This document shows positions 1-9,125 of a stretch of DNA of 64,000 bases, piece after piece. The notes beneath the pieces were generated by a model. The model was given only the letters and a program-made list of their open reading frames with translations. It was not told the DNA's origin and did no database searches. The translations under genes and the position numbers were made by a program. Source of the DNA: Candidatus Poribacteria bacterium (GTDB lineage Bacteria; Poribacteria; WGA-4E; WGA-3G). Each line of letters opens with the position of its first letter. Position 1 is the stretch's first letter. The stretch covers positions 35,042 through 99,041 of the forward strand of contig JAAXHO010000219.1 of assembly GCA_012270795.1 (NCBI GenBank), written 5' to 3'.

Positions 1-3
1 ATC

Positions 4-567
4 ATGTTAACTGTACCAACACTCACAACCGACAGGTTGATTCTGCGTTCATTTACACTTGAAGATGCTTCTGATGTGCAGCGTCTTGCAGGTGAACGCG
101 AAGTGGCAGCAACAACATGTGCCATCTCACATCCATACAAAGATGGTGTGGCAGAAAAGTGGATTGGCAGCCATAGTAAAGGCTTGAAAACTGGATCTGG
201 AATTGTATATGCCATCACGTTGAAAGAGGCACATGTATCGGATGAGTCTATATTGATTGGAGCGATTGACATAAGAATTGACCAAGCGGAAAAGATAGGT
301 GAACTCGGTTATTGGATTGGTAAACCGTATTGGAATTGTGGGTATTGTACGGAGGCAGCAAATGTAATCCTTTCGTATGGTTTTGACGTTTTAAAGTTGA
401 GAAGTATCCACGCCTTTCATTTTAAGCAGAACCCCGCATCAGGACGAGTGTTGGAAAAGATTGGTATGCAATTTGAAGCGGAATATCCTCGCGCAGCGGA
501 GAAATGGGGTGTTTCTGTAGATTTAGTCAAGTACTGCGTTCATAATAAAATACAAGATTCTCAATAG
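4..567 (+). CDS. GNAT family N-acetyltransferase (RimJ/RimL-like)
   Basis: Predicted cytoplasmic acetyl-CoA-dependent N-acetyltransferase. The opening TDRLILRSFTLEDA is the usual beta1 start of RimJ/RimL-type GNAT proteins. ELGYWIGKPYWNCGYCTEAA matches the region where these proteins bind acetyl-CoA, and NPASGRVLEKIGM is the conserved segment near the end. The length of 187 aa is normal for the family. The substrate (ribosomal protein, antibiotic or small amine) cannot be read from the sequence. The gene starts at the window edge, but the family start is intact, so it is probably complete. No operon partner is visible; the next gene lies about 90 bp downstream. Confidence 0.85.
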   Translation: MLTVPTLTTDRLILRSFTLEDASDVQRLAGEREVAATTCAISHPYKDGVAEKWIGSHSKGLKTGSGIVYAITLKEAHVSDESILIGAIDIRIDQAEKIGELGYWIGKPYWNCGYCTEAANVILSYGFDVLKLRSIHAFHFKQNPASGRVLEKIGMQFEAEYPRAAEKWGVSVDLVKYCVHNKIQDSQ

Positions 568-655
568 TTTAGAGCTTGTCAAGTTGTATTAATAATGAGC
601 GTCTGATCTACGGCATTGAAGTGTAGGAGTGAATCAACAAGAGGAGGGAGAACTA

Positions 656-913
656 ATGGAAAGGACTATGGCTGAACATCTCATTCAACAAGGCATTGAA
701 CAAGGCATTGAACAAGGCATTGAACAAGGTGAAAAACGCGGTAAGATACAAGCTAAACGTGAGACACTTTTGAAAATGCTTGACCTGCGTATCGGTTCTG
801 TGCCAGTTTCTGTAGCAAATAAAGTCTCAAGAATGCGGAGTCTTACTCGCCTTGACTCGCTTTTGGAACAGGTTGCTACTGCTAATGTGCTTGATGATAT
901 TGATTGGAAATGA
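656..913 (+). CDS. Short protein resembling the C-terminal tail of Rpn/YhgA-like nuclease-transposases
   Basis: The ORF track starts at a GTG (629), but a strong GAGGAGGG Shine-Dalgarno lies 7 nt before the ATG at 656, which gives 85 aa. The protein begins with tandem IEQG repeats (12-bp DNA units) and continues into a basic helical tail ending in DDIDW. From general knowledge, GIEQG repeats of this kind sit near the C-terminus of Rpn-type (PD-(D/E)XK) proteins. The nuclease domain is missing here and is not found upstream. It may be a free-standing small protein, an internal-start-like product, or a decayed copy. The well-placed ribosome binding site favours translation. Confidence 0.6.
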   Translation: MERTMAEHLIQQGIEQGIEQGIEQGEKRGKIQAKRETLLKMLDLRIGSVPVSVANKVSRMRSLTRLDSLLEQVATANVLDDIDWK

Positions 914-986
914 TTATTAACTTTGATTGTTTTAGTAGGCTGCAATTGCCTTGAATAGTTTGTATTAAATACGGTTTCTAAAATAT

Positions 987-2456
987 ATGAAATTTGAATG
1001 GTTTGTAGCCTCACGTTATTTACTTTCACGTAGAAAACAGTCGTTTATCTCAATCATCAGTATCATCTCAATTGCGGGCGTTGGTCTCGGTGTTGCGACG
1101 GTGATATTAGTGATTGCTGTGCTTGATGGTGTTGAACATGGACTTAGAGATAGGTTCCTTGCGAATGAGGCACATGTCGTCCTGCGATTAATTGGTAACA
1201 ATTTTTTCGGCGATTACCAAGACAGAATTGAGCGTATAACAGATGTTGAAGGAGTTGTTGCTGCGTCACCAGTTGTGTATTCACAGATGGGCGTTTTCCA
1301 AACTGGTGGCGAGGGGATTAAGGACACTATTTTTGTGAAAGGCATCGATACGGCGCAAGAGGATAAAGTCACAGGTTTTTCACATTTTGTTGAGGGGTCA
1401 GTAGACTTTCAGACATCCCCATTAATAAAGGAAGCAGCACTCAGAGAAGGTGAGACGATTTCGGGGGGTATGGTGGTTGGTTCGCGCTTGGCGGCACGCT
1501 TAGGGATCGGAGTGGGTGACGTTTTAAGGCTTGTCGTAAGTCTTGATGAGAATCCAGGATCTATTGGTTCCCCTACTTTCTTGGTTGACTTTTCAAATTT
1601 TGTTATTATCGGATTCTACGAATCAGAACTTGCGGTCTATGACAATCAGATTGCGTATATAGCAAAGGAAACTGCACAAGAACTTTACGATGCAGAAGAC
1701 AAAGTTAATGTAATTTTGGTGAAATTAGAAGATGCAGAGATGGCATCTGAACTCAGTGTATTGATAGAAGACGCTGCACAGTTTTCAGATATCATTGACA
1801 GAGCGATAACGACGACGTGGTTAGAAACACATGCCTCTTTGTTTGCTGCGTTGAAGTTGGAAAAGATCGCAACAGTTATCATTGAAGCACTTATCATATT
1901 GGTTGCTGCTTTTAATATCGCAAGTACGCTTATCATGACAGTGATGGAAAAGACACGGGATATTGGGACATTGCGAACTTTGGGGGCATCCCGTGGAAAC
2001 ATATTAGGCATATTTATGATTCAAGGCAGTGTGATCGGCATGTTAGGGACTATTGCTGGTTCAGCATTAGGGCTGGGTTTGTGTTGGTTGTTGAGCAACA
2101 ATGTTGTTAGACCGTCCCCGTTGTATGCGTTTGGTGCTATAGCATTATTAATTATCTGTCAGATCGTAATTGCTTTCCGACGTTTGATACCTCATGGAAC
2201 AATCAGAAAATTGGGAATGTCAGTTTTCTGGGTAGTTGTTGTAGGTTTTGTGTTATACTGCTTTGTTAAACCTATCTCTTTGAAAGAATTGGGTTTAAGT
2301 GGTATCTATCAAATGAATGAACTGCCGATCAGAGTCAATTGGTTTTTTGTGGGTTTCATCAATTTACTCTCGTTTTTAATATGTTGGTTAGGGACTACCT
2401 ATCCGGCATGGCAAGCATCTAATCTGAAACCTATTGAAGCACTGCAATACGAATAG
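987..2456 (+). CDS. lolE: LolC/LolE-type lipoprotein-releasing ABC permease
   Basis: Inner-membrane permease of the FtsX/MacB fold that works with LolD to extract lipoproteins for transport to the outer membrane. The N-terminus (FEWFVASRYLLSRRKQSFIS), the first membrane segment, a periplasmic domain of about 240 residues, and the segment MEKTRDIGTLRTLGAS before the third helix are typical. So is the end YPAWQASNLKPIEALQYE. At 489 aa it is some 80 residues longer than usual. The extra part lies between the third and last core helices and adds about two hydrophobic segments. The ATPase gene follows about 55 bp downstream. LolC cannot be told apart from LolE or a fused LolF by eye. Confidence 0.88.
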   Translation: MKFEWFVASRYLLSRRKQSFISIISIISIAGVGLGVATVILVIAVLDGVEHGLRDRFLANEAHVVLRLIGNNFFGDYQDRIERITDVEGVVAASPVVYSQMGVFQTGGEGIKDTIFVKGIDTAQEDKVTGFSHFVEGSVDFQTSPLIKEAALREGETISGGMVVGSRLAARLGIGVGDVLRLVVSLDENPGSIGSPTFLVDFSNFVIIGFYESELAVYDNQIAYIAKETAQELYDAEDKVNVILVKLEDAEMASELSVLIEDAAQFSDIIDRAITTTWLETHASLFAALKLEKIATVIIEALIILVAAFNIASTLIMTVMEKTRDIGTLRTLGASRGNILGIFMIQGSVIGMLGTIAGSALGLGLCWLLSNNVVRPSPLYAFGAIALLIICQIVIAFRRLIPHGTIRKLGMSVFWVVVVGFVLYCFVKPISLKELGLSGIYQMNELPIRVNWFFVGFINLLSFLICWLGTTYPAWQASNLKPIEALQYE

Positions 2457-2474
2457 AAAAGTCCTGAAAGCAAG

Positions 2475-2504
2475 AAGATGCACAATCTAACAGATTATGC
2501 TACA
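2475..2504. repeat. 30-bp imperfect palindromic repeat, copy 1
   Basis: A CACAATCT..AGATTATG inverted pair upstream of lolD. A second copy at 43472-43501 matches at 28 of 30 positions. The ATG used by the ORF track for LolD (2497) lies inside this repeat. Confidence 0.6.
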
Positions 2505-2511
2505 AGATTCA

Positions 2512-3219
2512 ATGACTAATTTAATAAGAATTGACAATTTACACAAATCGTTTTATGATGGTGACTCTGAGCTCAAGGTACTTAAAGGCGTTAACCTTGA
2601 AGTTCGTAATTCAGAGATTCTTGCAATAATGGGAGCATCAGGCGTAGGAAAAAGTACTTTGCTGCATCTTTTGGGAACACTTGATCGCCCAACAGATGGA
2701 CGCATCTATTACGAGGATCAAGATATAACGGCATTCACTGAACGGGACCTTACTCGTTTTAGAAATGAAGCAATCGGTTTTGTATTTCAGTTTCACCAAT
2801 TGTTGCCAGAATTCGCAGCATTAGAAAATGTCGCAATGGGTGGACTCATTCGAAAATCAAAGTCTGTGAAATTCGATGATAGCAATAGTCTGAACATTGG
2901 TGGTGTATATGAAACAGCGGTACATCTTCTTAATAGTGTTGGTCTTTCAGAACGTCTTGAACATTATCCAAGCCAACTATCAGGTGGAGAACGTCAAAGA
3001 GTCGCTATAGCCAGAGCCCTTATCAATCAACCTAAAGTAGTGCTTGCGGATGAACCGACAGGCAACATAGATGATAAGACGAGTGAATCCGTACTTGATG
3101 TATTGCAGGATATCAATGAGCGTCTCAATCAGACATTTGTTATTGTGACCCATGACTCACGTTTATCAGAACGCGCGCATAGAACGGTTCAGCTTGTGGG
3201 TGGAAGGATTGCTGGTTAA
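2512..3219 (+). CDS. lolD: LolD-type lipoprotein-releasing ABC ATPase
   Basis: Cytoplasmic ATPase partner of the upstream LolC/E permease. Walker A (GASGVGKST), the Q-loop (FVFQFHQLLPEFAALENV), the signature LSGGERQRVAIARAL, Walker B (VVLADEPTGNID) and the switch histidine (VTHD) are all present. The start is placed at ATG 2512 (MTNLIRIDNLHK) because the track start at 2497 falls in a dispersed repeat. Neither has a clear Shine-Dalgarno. The protein has a short insertion after the Q-loop region (IRKSKSVKFDDSNSL) that normal LolD proteins lack. The length is 235 aa, close to the family norm. Confidence 0.9.
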   Translation: MTNLIRIDNLHKSFYDGDSELKVLKGVNLEVRNSEILAIMGASGVGKSTLLHLLGTLDRPTDGRIYYEDQDITAFTERDLTRFRNEAIGFVFQFHQLLPEFAALENVAMGGLIRKSKSVKFDDSNSLNIGGVYETAVHLLNSVGLSERLEHYPSQLSGGERQRVAIARALINQPKVVLADEPTGNIDDKTSESVLDVLQDINERLNQTFVIVTHDSRLSERAHRTVQLVGGRIAG

Positions 3220-3258
3220 TAGGACTATAAAAAACTTGTATATAGGAAGGTATAGGTA

Positions 3259-4140
3259 ATGTTGATTTATGTCGACGGAGAATATTTTTCACCAGAGGAA
3301 GCAAAGATTTCTGTATTTGATCACGGTTTGCTTTATGGTGATGGGGTATTTGAAGGTATCCGATGTTACAATGGATATGTCTTTAAACTGGATGAACACT
3401 TAGAAAGACTCTACGATTCTGCTAAATCGCTAATGTTAAAGATTCCTATTCCGATTGAAGCAATGCAGGAAGCTACACTTGAGACGCTCCGTCGAAATCA
3501 ACTCCGGGAAGGATATATTCGGTTGGTCGTAACCCGCGGAATCGGAGATTTAGGCCTTGATCCCGATAAGTGTCACAACCCATCTGTGATCATAATTGCC
3601 GACAAGATAACGTTATATCCGCAACATTACTACGAAAATGGTTTGGAAATTGTCACAGTTTCAGTGAGAAGGAATTATCCTGAAGCGATCAACCCACGAA
3701 TTAAATCATTAAACTATCTGAACAACATTCTTGCGAAAATAGAAGGGAAGCAATCTGGTGCTGTGGAAGTTTTGATGCTGAATACAGATGGATATGTAGC
3801 AGAATGTAGTGGAGATAACATCTTTATTGTGAAAGATGAGATGATCGTTACACCCCCACCACATCTCGGTATTCTTGAAGGCGTTACCCGGAATTGTGTG
3901 ATTACGCTTGCACGTGAAGCTGGATTTGAAGTTGAGGAACGCGTTTTTACACGACACGAAATTTATATTGCTGATGAATGCTTCTTAACAGGAACAGCAG
4001 CGGAAGTGATTCCGGTTGTTAAGCTTGACCAACGTGTGATTGGCAATGGTGAACCGGGCAAAGTTACACAGAAACTCATCGCTGCATATCGGCATTATGC
4101 AAATAACTTTGGAACACAAATCTTTCCTGAGGATGTATGA
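3259..4140 (+). CDS. ilvE: Branched-chain amino acid aminotransferase, PLP fold type IV
   Basis: Interconverts branched-chain 2-oxoacids and Val, Leu and Ile in the cytoplasm using pyridoxal phosphate. Diagnostic segments are GLLYGDGVFEGIR near the N-terminus, the PLP-lysine region RIKSLNYLNN, and GYVAECSGDNIF. The phosphate-binding GTAAEVIPV lies near the end. The length of 293 aa is standard. A GGAAGGT ribosome site precedes the ATG. A D-amino-acid aminotransferase or 4-amino-4-deoxychorismate lyase has the same fold, but the FEGIR start and overall length favour IlvE. It lies between lolD and bamA, an unusual neighbourhood for amino acid synthesis. Confidence 0.88.
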   Translation: MLIYVDGEYFSPEEAKISVFDHGLLYGDGVFEGIRCYNGYVFKLDEHLERLYDSAKSLMLKIPIPIEAMQEATLETLRRNQLREGYIRLVVTRGIGDLGLDPDKCHNPSVIIIADKITLYPQHYYENGLEIVTVSVRRNYPEAINPRIKSLNYLNNILAKIEGKQSGAVEVLMLNTDGYVAECSGDNIFIVKDEMIVTPPPHLGILEGVTRNCVITLAREAGFEVEERVFTRHEIYIADECFLTGTAAEVIPVVKLDQRVIGNGEPGKVTQKLIAAYRHYANNFGTQIFPEDV

Positions 4141-4203
4141 AACGAAAAAACAACGGAACAAATCAAATCACCTAAAACGCAATTATTAAGGAGAATATTT
4201 CCC

Positions 4204-6642
4204 ATGTCCGATCTAATGAAATCGTTACTTACACCTGTTATTGGTATAATAATGGTATTGATTCTATCGGTTATACCGAGTTTCACTATTTTTGCCGAAG
4301 AGACACCCAAAACACCTTTAGGACCACAACCTGCAGAAGAAACAACATCAGACGAATCAGTTGAAGAAACCCCTTCCTCCACATCTGTTGACGATATGTT
4401 TGTGGTCAAGCGGATTGAGTTTGAGGGTATCCAAACACTTCGCAAGGAGATGTTGCTGACATTGATACAAACGCAGGTTGGTCAAGAAATCTCTGATGAA
4501 TTGATTACCAAGGATATTGAGAACCTCTACAAAGACACAGGATTCTTCTATGATATTAAAGTGGATGTAAAAAAAACTGAAGGTGGGGGTTTTGTTGTAA
4601 CTTATATCCTTGATGAAAGCCCTAAAGTGGAAAGTATCAACATCATAGGAAATGAAGAGATAGATACGGGAAAAATCATGGATAAGGTAACGCTTCGTCG
4701 TTCAGAGATTTTCAATGATCGTCTGCGTTGGGATAGTGAACGGGCTATCAAAAAACTCTATCATGAAAAGGGGTATTACCTCGTAAATATCCAAGTACAT
4801 ATAGATGTCAATTCAGACGAGAACACGAATCAGATTACATTTGAGATAGAAGAAGGACCGCGTGTAAGAATTACAGAGATCAATTTTATAGGAAACAGCC
4901 AAGTAGAAGCCAAAAAACTGCGCAAAAAGATGAAAACGCGGGTCGGTAAGCACTTTGATGAGATTCTATTTGAGGAGGAGGATTTGGGATTTACGATCAG
5001 AAATTACTATCAAGACCTCGGTTTTGCACAGGTAAAAATTTTGGGACATGAGAAACGGTTCACCGAAGACAAAACAGGATTGATTCTTGATATTAAAGTG
5101 GATGAGGGTGCTCAATTCATTCTTGGTAAATACTACATTGAACTTGAATTTGGTGAGAAAATAGTATTTTCTGAGAAGAAGCTCCTGAATATGCTGGATC
5201 CTGCTGAAGGTGAAGTTTTCAATAGAGATATATTTGAAGAATCCATTGCACAACTGCAACAAAGCTATCTTGATAAAGGTTATCTTCTTGCGGAAGTCGT
5301 CCCGCAGCCCCATTTTGATGAGGTAACTGCGTCTGTGGACATTACCTTGAAAATAAATCAAGGAGATGTTATAATCATTGACAATGTACCGATTCAGGGT
5401 TTAGAAAAGACAAATGAAAATGTGATTCGTCGTGAGTTGAATTGGTTAAATATCAAGTCAGATGAGTTACTTGATGTGAAGTCGCTGCGTAAAGCGCGTC
5501 AGCGTCTTTTCCAAATGGGACCGTTTATACGTGCGGTTGATTTTGTTCCGAGTGATACGGAGAACGATAGTCGAAAAAATCTTGTTGTAAATATTGCGGA
5601 ATCTCCTACGACTGGTACATTGAGTGTTGGTGGTGGTTATGGGAGTGAGGGTGGTATTTTCGGCACTGCTGAGATCGGACAGCATAACCTATTTGGACGT
5701 GCGTATCGGATACATTTGAAGGGAGAACTTGGTACTCGCGACCACTATACTGCAGAGGCAAGTTTTGGCACGCCTTGGATTTTTGGTAGCCCGACACGGC
5801 TGAATGCTCGTATTTACAACAATCGTAGGTTTCGTCGCAATTATCGTGCTGCAGCCGCCTATGATCCGGATTCATATTTAAAGGATAGGTATATTTGGGA
5901 TACACGTGGAGGTTCTATCTCATTAGGTCGTCCGATTGCTTATGATATTGACTTGTCGGTAAGGTTTCGTAATGAATTGATAAAAGCCAACACACCTGAA
6001 GAGGAGTTGTTCAATCGGTCAACAAGAAGTATTCTTTTCGCGGTTGGACGCGATACCCGTGATTATCGGACATCGCTGTATGACCCAATGGGGGGTAGTT
6101 CAAATAGCATCTCTTACGAGTATTCTGGTGGCTTTTTAGGTGCTGATAACGAGTTCCAGAAATATACTGCGGATACGAGTTGGTTCTTCAACCCGTGGTG
6201 GAATCATGTTTTTGCTATCCATGCGCGTGCGGGTTATATGAAGAGTAGAGATGAAGATAATAGAGAACTATTCTACGAAAAGTTTTATCTGGGTGGAGTA
6301 GACACTGTCCGTGGTTATGAGGATTGGGAGATCTATCCTGATCCGCTTAATTCCGATACACCGAATCCGTATGGGGGTAACAAAGTATTCTTCTCCAATT
6401 TTGAGTATCGTGTTCAAGTGTCACCCCAGTTGACAACAGCTCTTTTCTTTGATGTTGGGCAGGTATGGGATGAAAGTGTTGGAAACCCATTTCGTCAAAT
6501 TAACCTGAAACGTGGGGCAGGTGTAGAAGCACGTTTACAGATGTTGGGTATGTTGGCAAGGTTTGGTTGGGGTTATGCGTTTGATCGGCAAAATCGTGCG
6601 CCTCAAGGTAAGTTTTATTTTACGATCGGTCCCGGATTTTAG
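4204..6642 (+). CDS. bamA: BamA/Omp85 outer-membrane protein assembly factor
   Basis: Outer-membrane barrel that inserts other barrel proteins. An N-terminal hydrophobic signal ends near FAEE. About five POTRA domains follow (residues ~60-430, for example MFVVKRIEFEGIQTLRKEML). The 16-strand barrel domain completes the protein. The loop-6 motif VRGYEDWE is present and the last residue is Phe (FYFTIGPGF), as expected for a barrel end. AAGGAG stands 11 nt before the ATG. At 812 aa it has the usual length. Skp and LpxD follow, the classic bamA-skp-lpxD order of Gram-negative envelope clusters. Confidence 0.95.
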   Translation: MSDLMKSLLTPVIGIIMVLILSVIPSFTIFAEETPKTPLGPQPAEETTSDESVEETPSSTSVDDMFVVKRIEFEGIQTLRKEMLLTLIQTQVGQEISDELITKDIENLYKDTGFFYDIKVDVKKTEGGGFVVTYILDESPKVESINIIGNEEIDTGKIMDKVTLRRSEIFNDRLRWDSERAIKKLYHEKGYYLVNIQVHIDVNSDENTNQITFEIEEGPRVRITEINFIGNSQVEAKKLRKKMKTRVGKHFDEILFEEEDLGFTIRNYYQDLGFAQVKILGHEKRFTEDKTGLILDIKVDEGAQFILGKYYIELEFGEKIVFSEKKLLNMLDPAEGEVFNRDIFEESIAQLQQSYLDKGYLLAEVVPQPHFDEVTASVDITLKINQGDVIIIDNVPIQGLEKTNENVIRRELNWLNIKSDELLDVKSLRKARQRLFQMGPFIRAVDFVPSDTENDSRKNLVVNIAESPTTGTLSVGGGYGSEGGIFGTAEIGQHNLFGRAYRIHLKGELGTRDHYTAEASFGTPWIFGSPTRLNARIYNNRRFRRNYRAAAAYDPDSYLKDRYIWDTRGGSISLGRPIAYDIDLSVRFRNELIKANTPEEELFNRSTRSILFAVGRDTRDYRTSLYDPMGGSSNSISYEYSGGFLGADNEFQKYTADTSWFFNPWWNHVFAIHARAGYMKSRDEDNRELFYEKFYLGGVDTVRGYEDWEIYPDPLNSDTPNPYGGNKVFFSNFEYRVQVSPQLTTALFFDVGQVWDESVGNPFRQINLKRGAGVEARLQMLGMLARFGWGYAFDRQNRAPQGKFYFTIGPGF

Positions 6643-6748
6643 ATTCTATTTTTATGAGCCGAACGAATTCCGTAGATGAACGTATCTGTTGATTGGAAAT
6701 TATAATTATAGATTATTTAGTATTCTGCAAGAAATAAAAGGATATATT

Positions 6749-7348
6749 ATGAAGAAATTTTTGTTAGTTGCTTTCCCATTGATGCTGATTTTGTTTATAT
6801 CAGGTAGCATTGGTCAAGAAATGTTCAAAATAGGTGTTGTAGACACTCAGAAAGTGTTAGAAAATTATGAAAAATATATTGAAGCGGATAAGTTACTAGA
6901 TGCAGCTGAAGCGCGTTTGAAAGAAAAACTTGATGCTATGGGTAAGGAAATCGAAACGTTACAAGAGAGAAAAGAAAAAACGGAACTTTTTGTGGAGGAA
7001 GCACAGACTGCTGAATTAGAGGAAGATATTAGAAAGAAACAGTTGGAAGCTCAGCAAGAACTCAATCGTGGCAGGGAGGTACTTCTTCAAAAACAGAAGG
7101 AACTGTTTGAACCGATTTTTAAGGAAATTGAGAAACTGATTATTGAAACAGGTAAAGCTGAAAAATACGACCTTATTCTCAATAAACAAGCTGTGCTCTT
7201 TGTGAATGAGAAGTATGATATAACCGACAAACTGATTAAAGCTATCAATAAAAATGCTAAAAAAGATGATGCAGCCAAACAAGACGAGGCTGATACGAAA
7301 GAGGACAATACCGAGAAACCCCCCGAACAGAATGATGGGAACAAATAG
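6749..7348 (+). CDS. skp: Skp/OmpH-type periplasmic chaperone
   Basis: Periplasmic holdase that keeps unfolded outer-membrane proteins soluble for BamA. The start is placed at ATG 6749 (MKKFLLVAFPLML) because AAAGGA lies just upstream and a signal peptide begins there; the track's extra 20 residues precede that signal. The mature part opens with FKIGVVDTQKVLENYEKY, typical of the family. A long charged coiled coil (the tentacles) and a hydrophobic return strand follow. An extra acidic/polar tail (about 30 residues, EDNTEKPPEQNDG) is not standard. 199 aa. It sits between bamA and lpxD. Confidence 0.92.
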   Translation: MKKFLLVAFPLMLILFISGSIGQEMFKIGVVDTQKVLENYEKYIEADKLLDAAEARLKEKLDAMGKEIETLQERKEKTELFVEEAQTAELEEDIRKKQLEAQQELNRGREVLLQKQKELFEPIFKEIEKLIIETGKAEKYDLILNKQAVLFVNEKYDITDKLIKAINKNAKKDDAAKQDEADTKEDNTEKPPEQNDGNK

Positions 7349-7407
7349 TATCTGAATTCTCTTAGCAGTTAAAAAATAGGGATTTTTAATTTCGCGATGA
7401 GGTAGAT

Positions 7408-8466
7408 ATGAATATAAAACTCAAAGATATTTGTGAGCATCTTGATGGTGAACTAACCGGTGATGGTGAAATCGAAATCACAGGTGTTTCGGGTATTATG
7501 GAGGCAGTACCCAGCCAAATTACCTTTGTTGCGGATACGAAATACCTTTCTGCTATAGCCACGACTCAAGCATCTGCTATCATCATTAGGCACGGGGTTT
7601 CCGGTAATGGTAAACCGACGATATGTGTTGACAATCCGTATTGGAGTTTTGTCAAGGTCATGGAGTTATTCATATCGAATTCAGAGCAGCAGACTCAACG
7701 CGGTATCCATGAAACTGCAATTATTGGAGAGAATGTTGTCTTAGGAGAAGACGTAACCATAAAGGCATATACTGTCATTGGTGATAATGTAGAGATTGGC
7801 GATAGAACAGTCATTATGCCGCTTGTCTATGTGGGGAGCGGCAGCAAAATTGGCAGTGATGGCTTGGTTTACTCTCAAGTCAGTATTCGTGAAGACATCA
7901 CTATTGGAGATCGTGTCATACTTCATAGTGGTACGGTCATCGGTAGTGATGGTTTTGGTTTTACGCCGGATCCTATACAAAAGCGTCCTTACAAAATACC
8001 CCAAATTGGTACCGTTGTGATTGAGGACGATGTTGAAATAGGCGCGAATACGACGATAGATAGAGCGACACTTTCTGAGACAGTGATTAAGCGTGGTACG
8101 AAACTTGACAACCTTGTTCAGATTGCACACAATGTTGTACTCGGGGAGGATTGCTGCCTCGCTGCACAGACTGGTATCGCTGGTAGTACTGTACTTGGTG
8201 ACCGCGTTAATATTGCGGGTCAGTCTGGTGTGATAGGTCATCTTAAGGTTGGTGAAAATACAGTTATCTATTCAAAATCTGCTGTCACGAAGAACATCCC
8301 CCCCGGTAGCCATCTATCCGGCATCCCTGCTCGTCCGCACAAACAGGAGTTACGTTCTCAAGCAACAGCACGTAAGTTGCCGGAAGTGATGAAAGAGATC
8401 TCAGTGCTCCAGAAACGCGTTGAGGAGCTTGAGGCAAAACTTCAAGACTTGGAAGAAGAGTCTTAG
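7408..8466 (+). CDS. lpxD: UDP-3-O-acylglucosamine N-acyltransferase
   Basis: Third step of lipid A synthesis: adds a 3-hydroxyacyl chain from ACP to UDP-3-O-acylglucosamine. The N-terminal uridine-binding domain opens with KLKDICEHLDGELTGDG. A left-handed beta-helix of hexapeptide repeats follows (~residues 100-300, IGENVVLGEDVTI). The catalytic histidine lies in QIAHNVVLGEDC. The C-terminus is a short coiled coil (LQKRVEELEAKLQDL). 352 aa, the normal length. The next gene begins at the base after its stop codon, so the two are probably co-transcribed. Confidence 0.95.
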   Translation: MNIKLKDICEHLDGELTGDGEIEITGVSGIMEAVPSQITFVADTKYLSAIATTQASAIIIRHGVSGNGKPTICVDNPYWSFVKVMELFISNSEQQTQRGIHETAIIGENVVLGEDVTIKAYTVIGDNVEIGDRTVIMPLVYVGSGSKIGSDGLVYSQVSIREDITIGDRVILHSGTVIGSDGFGFTPDPIQKRPYKIPQIGTVVIEDDVEIGANTTIDRATLSETVIKRGTKLDNLVQIAHNVVLGEDCCLAAQTGIAGSTVLGDRVNIAGQSGVIGHLKVGENTVIYSKSAVTKNIPPGSHLSGIPARPHKQELRSQATARKLPEVMKEISVLQKRVEELEAKLQDLEEES

Positions 8467-9120
8467 ATGAAACTCCTTTCTATAAATGTATCAAAACCGA
8501 AACCAATCACCTACAATGGTAGGATTGTTTATACTGGTATTTTTAAAGAACCGGTTGCGGGGATAGTGATGCTGAGAGAGAAAAATATTGATGGTGACGG
8601 ACAAGGGGATTTGAAGGTACACGGTGGAACATATAAAGCTATCTATGGGTATCCCTTTGAACATTACGCATATTGGCAGCAGGAATTGAATAGAGAGGAT
8701 TTGTCTTTTGGTCAATTCGGTGAAAATCTGACTGTTGAGGGTATGCTGGAATCGGAAGTAAAAATCGGTGATATCTTTCAAATAGGTTCAAGTGTGCGAC
8801 TACAGATAACACAGCCGCGAGTGCCGTGCTTCAAATTAGGATACAAAATGGGAATGGCCGACTTTCCTAAACAGTTTTTGGAAAGTCGGCATGTAGGTTT
8901 CTATTTTCGGGTTCTTGAAGAAGGAGAAATCACAGCAGGCGAGACGATTTCTTGTGTTGAGAATGTGGCGGATTCAATGAGTGTTACGGAGATAGTCAAC
9001 TTACGATATTTTGACACTAACAATTATGAGAAGATAGCGAAAGCCAGAAAACTGCCTGCTCTATCACCGAGTTGGAAAGAGGACTTTGGACGAATCTTGA
9101 AGGCAAAAGACTTGTTGTAG
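8467..9120 (+). CDS. MOSC domain protein, YiiM-like
   Basis: Probable molybdenum-cofactor-binding protein. [31 protein letters not shown] and the cysteine-bearing [14 protein letters not shown] are conserved in stand-alone MOSC proteins such as YiiM, where the Cys binds molybdenum. YiiM reduces N-hydroxylated bases (6-hydroxylaminopurine); the same role here is an inference. 217 aa, typical. The gene abuts lpxD with no spacer and is followed 5 bp later by nagB, so all three may share one transcript although the functions are unrelated. Confidence 0.85.
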   Translation: MKLLSINVSKPKPITYNGRIVYTGIFKEPVAGIVMLREKNIDGDGQGDLKVHGGTYKAIYGYPFEHYAYWQQELNREDLSFGQFGENLTVEGMLESEVKIGDIFQIGSSVRLQITQPRVPCFKLGYKMGMADFPKQFLESRHVGFYFRVLEEGEITAGETISCVENVADSMSVTEIVNLRYFDTNNYEKIAKARKLPALSPSWKEDFGRILKAKDLL

Positions 9121-9125
9121 ACATT

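Noticed and set aside
7741-8241. 166-aa minus ORF inside lpxD
   Set aside because: Shadow produced by the hexapeptide repeat codons; no start signal.
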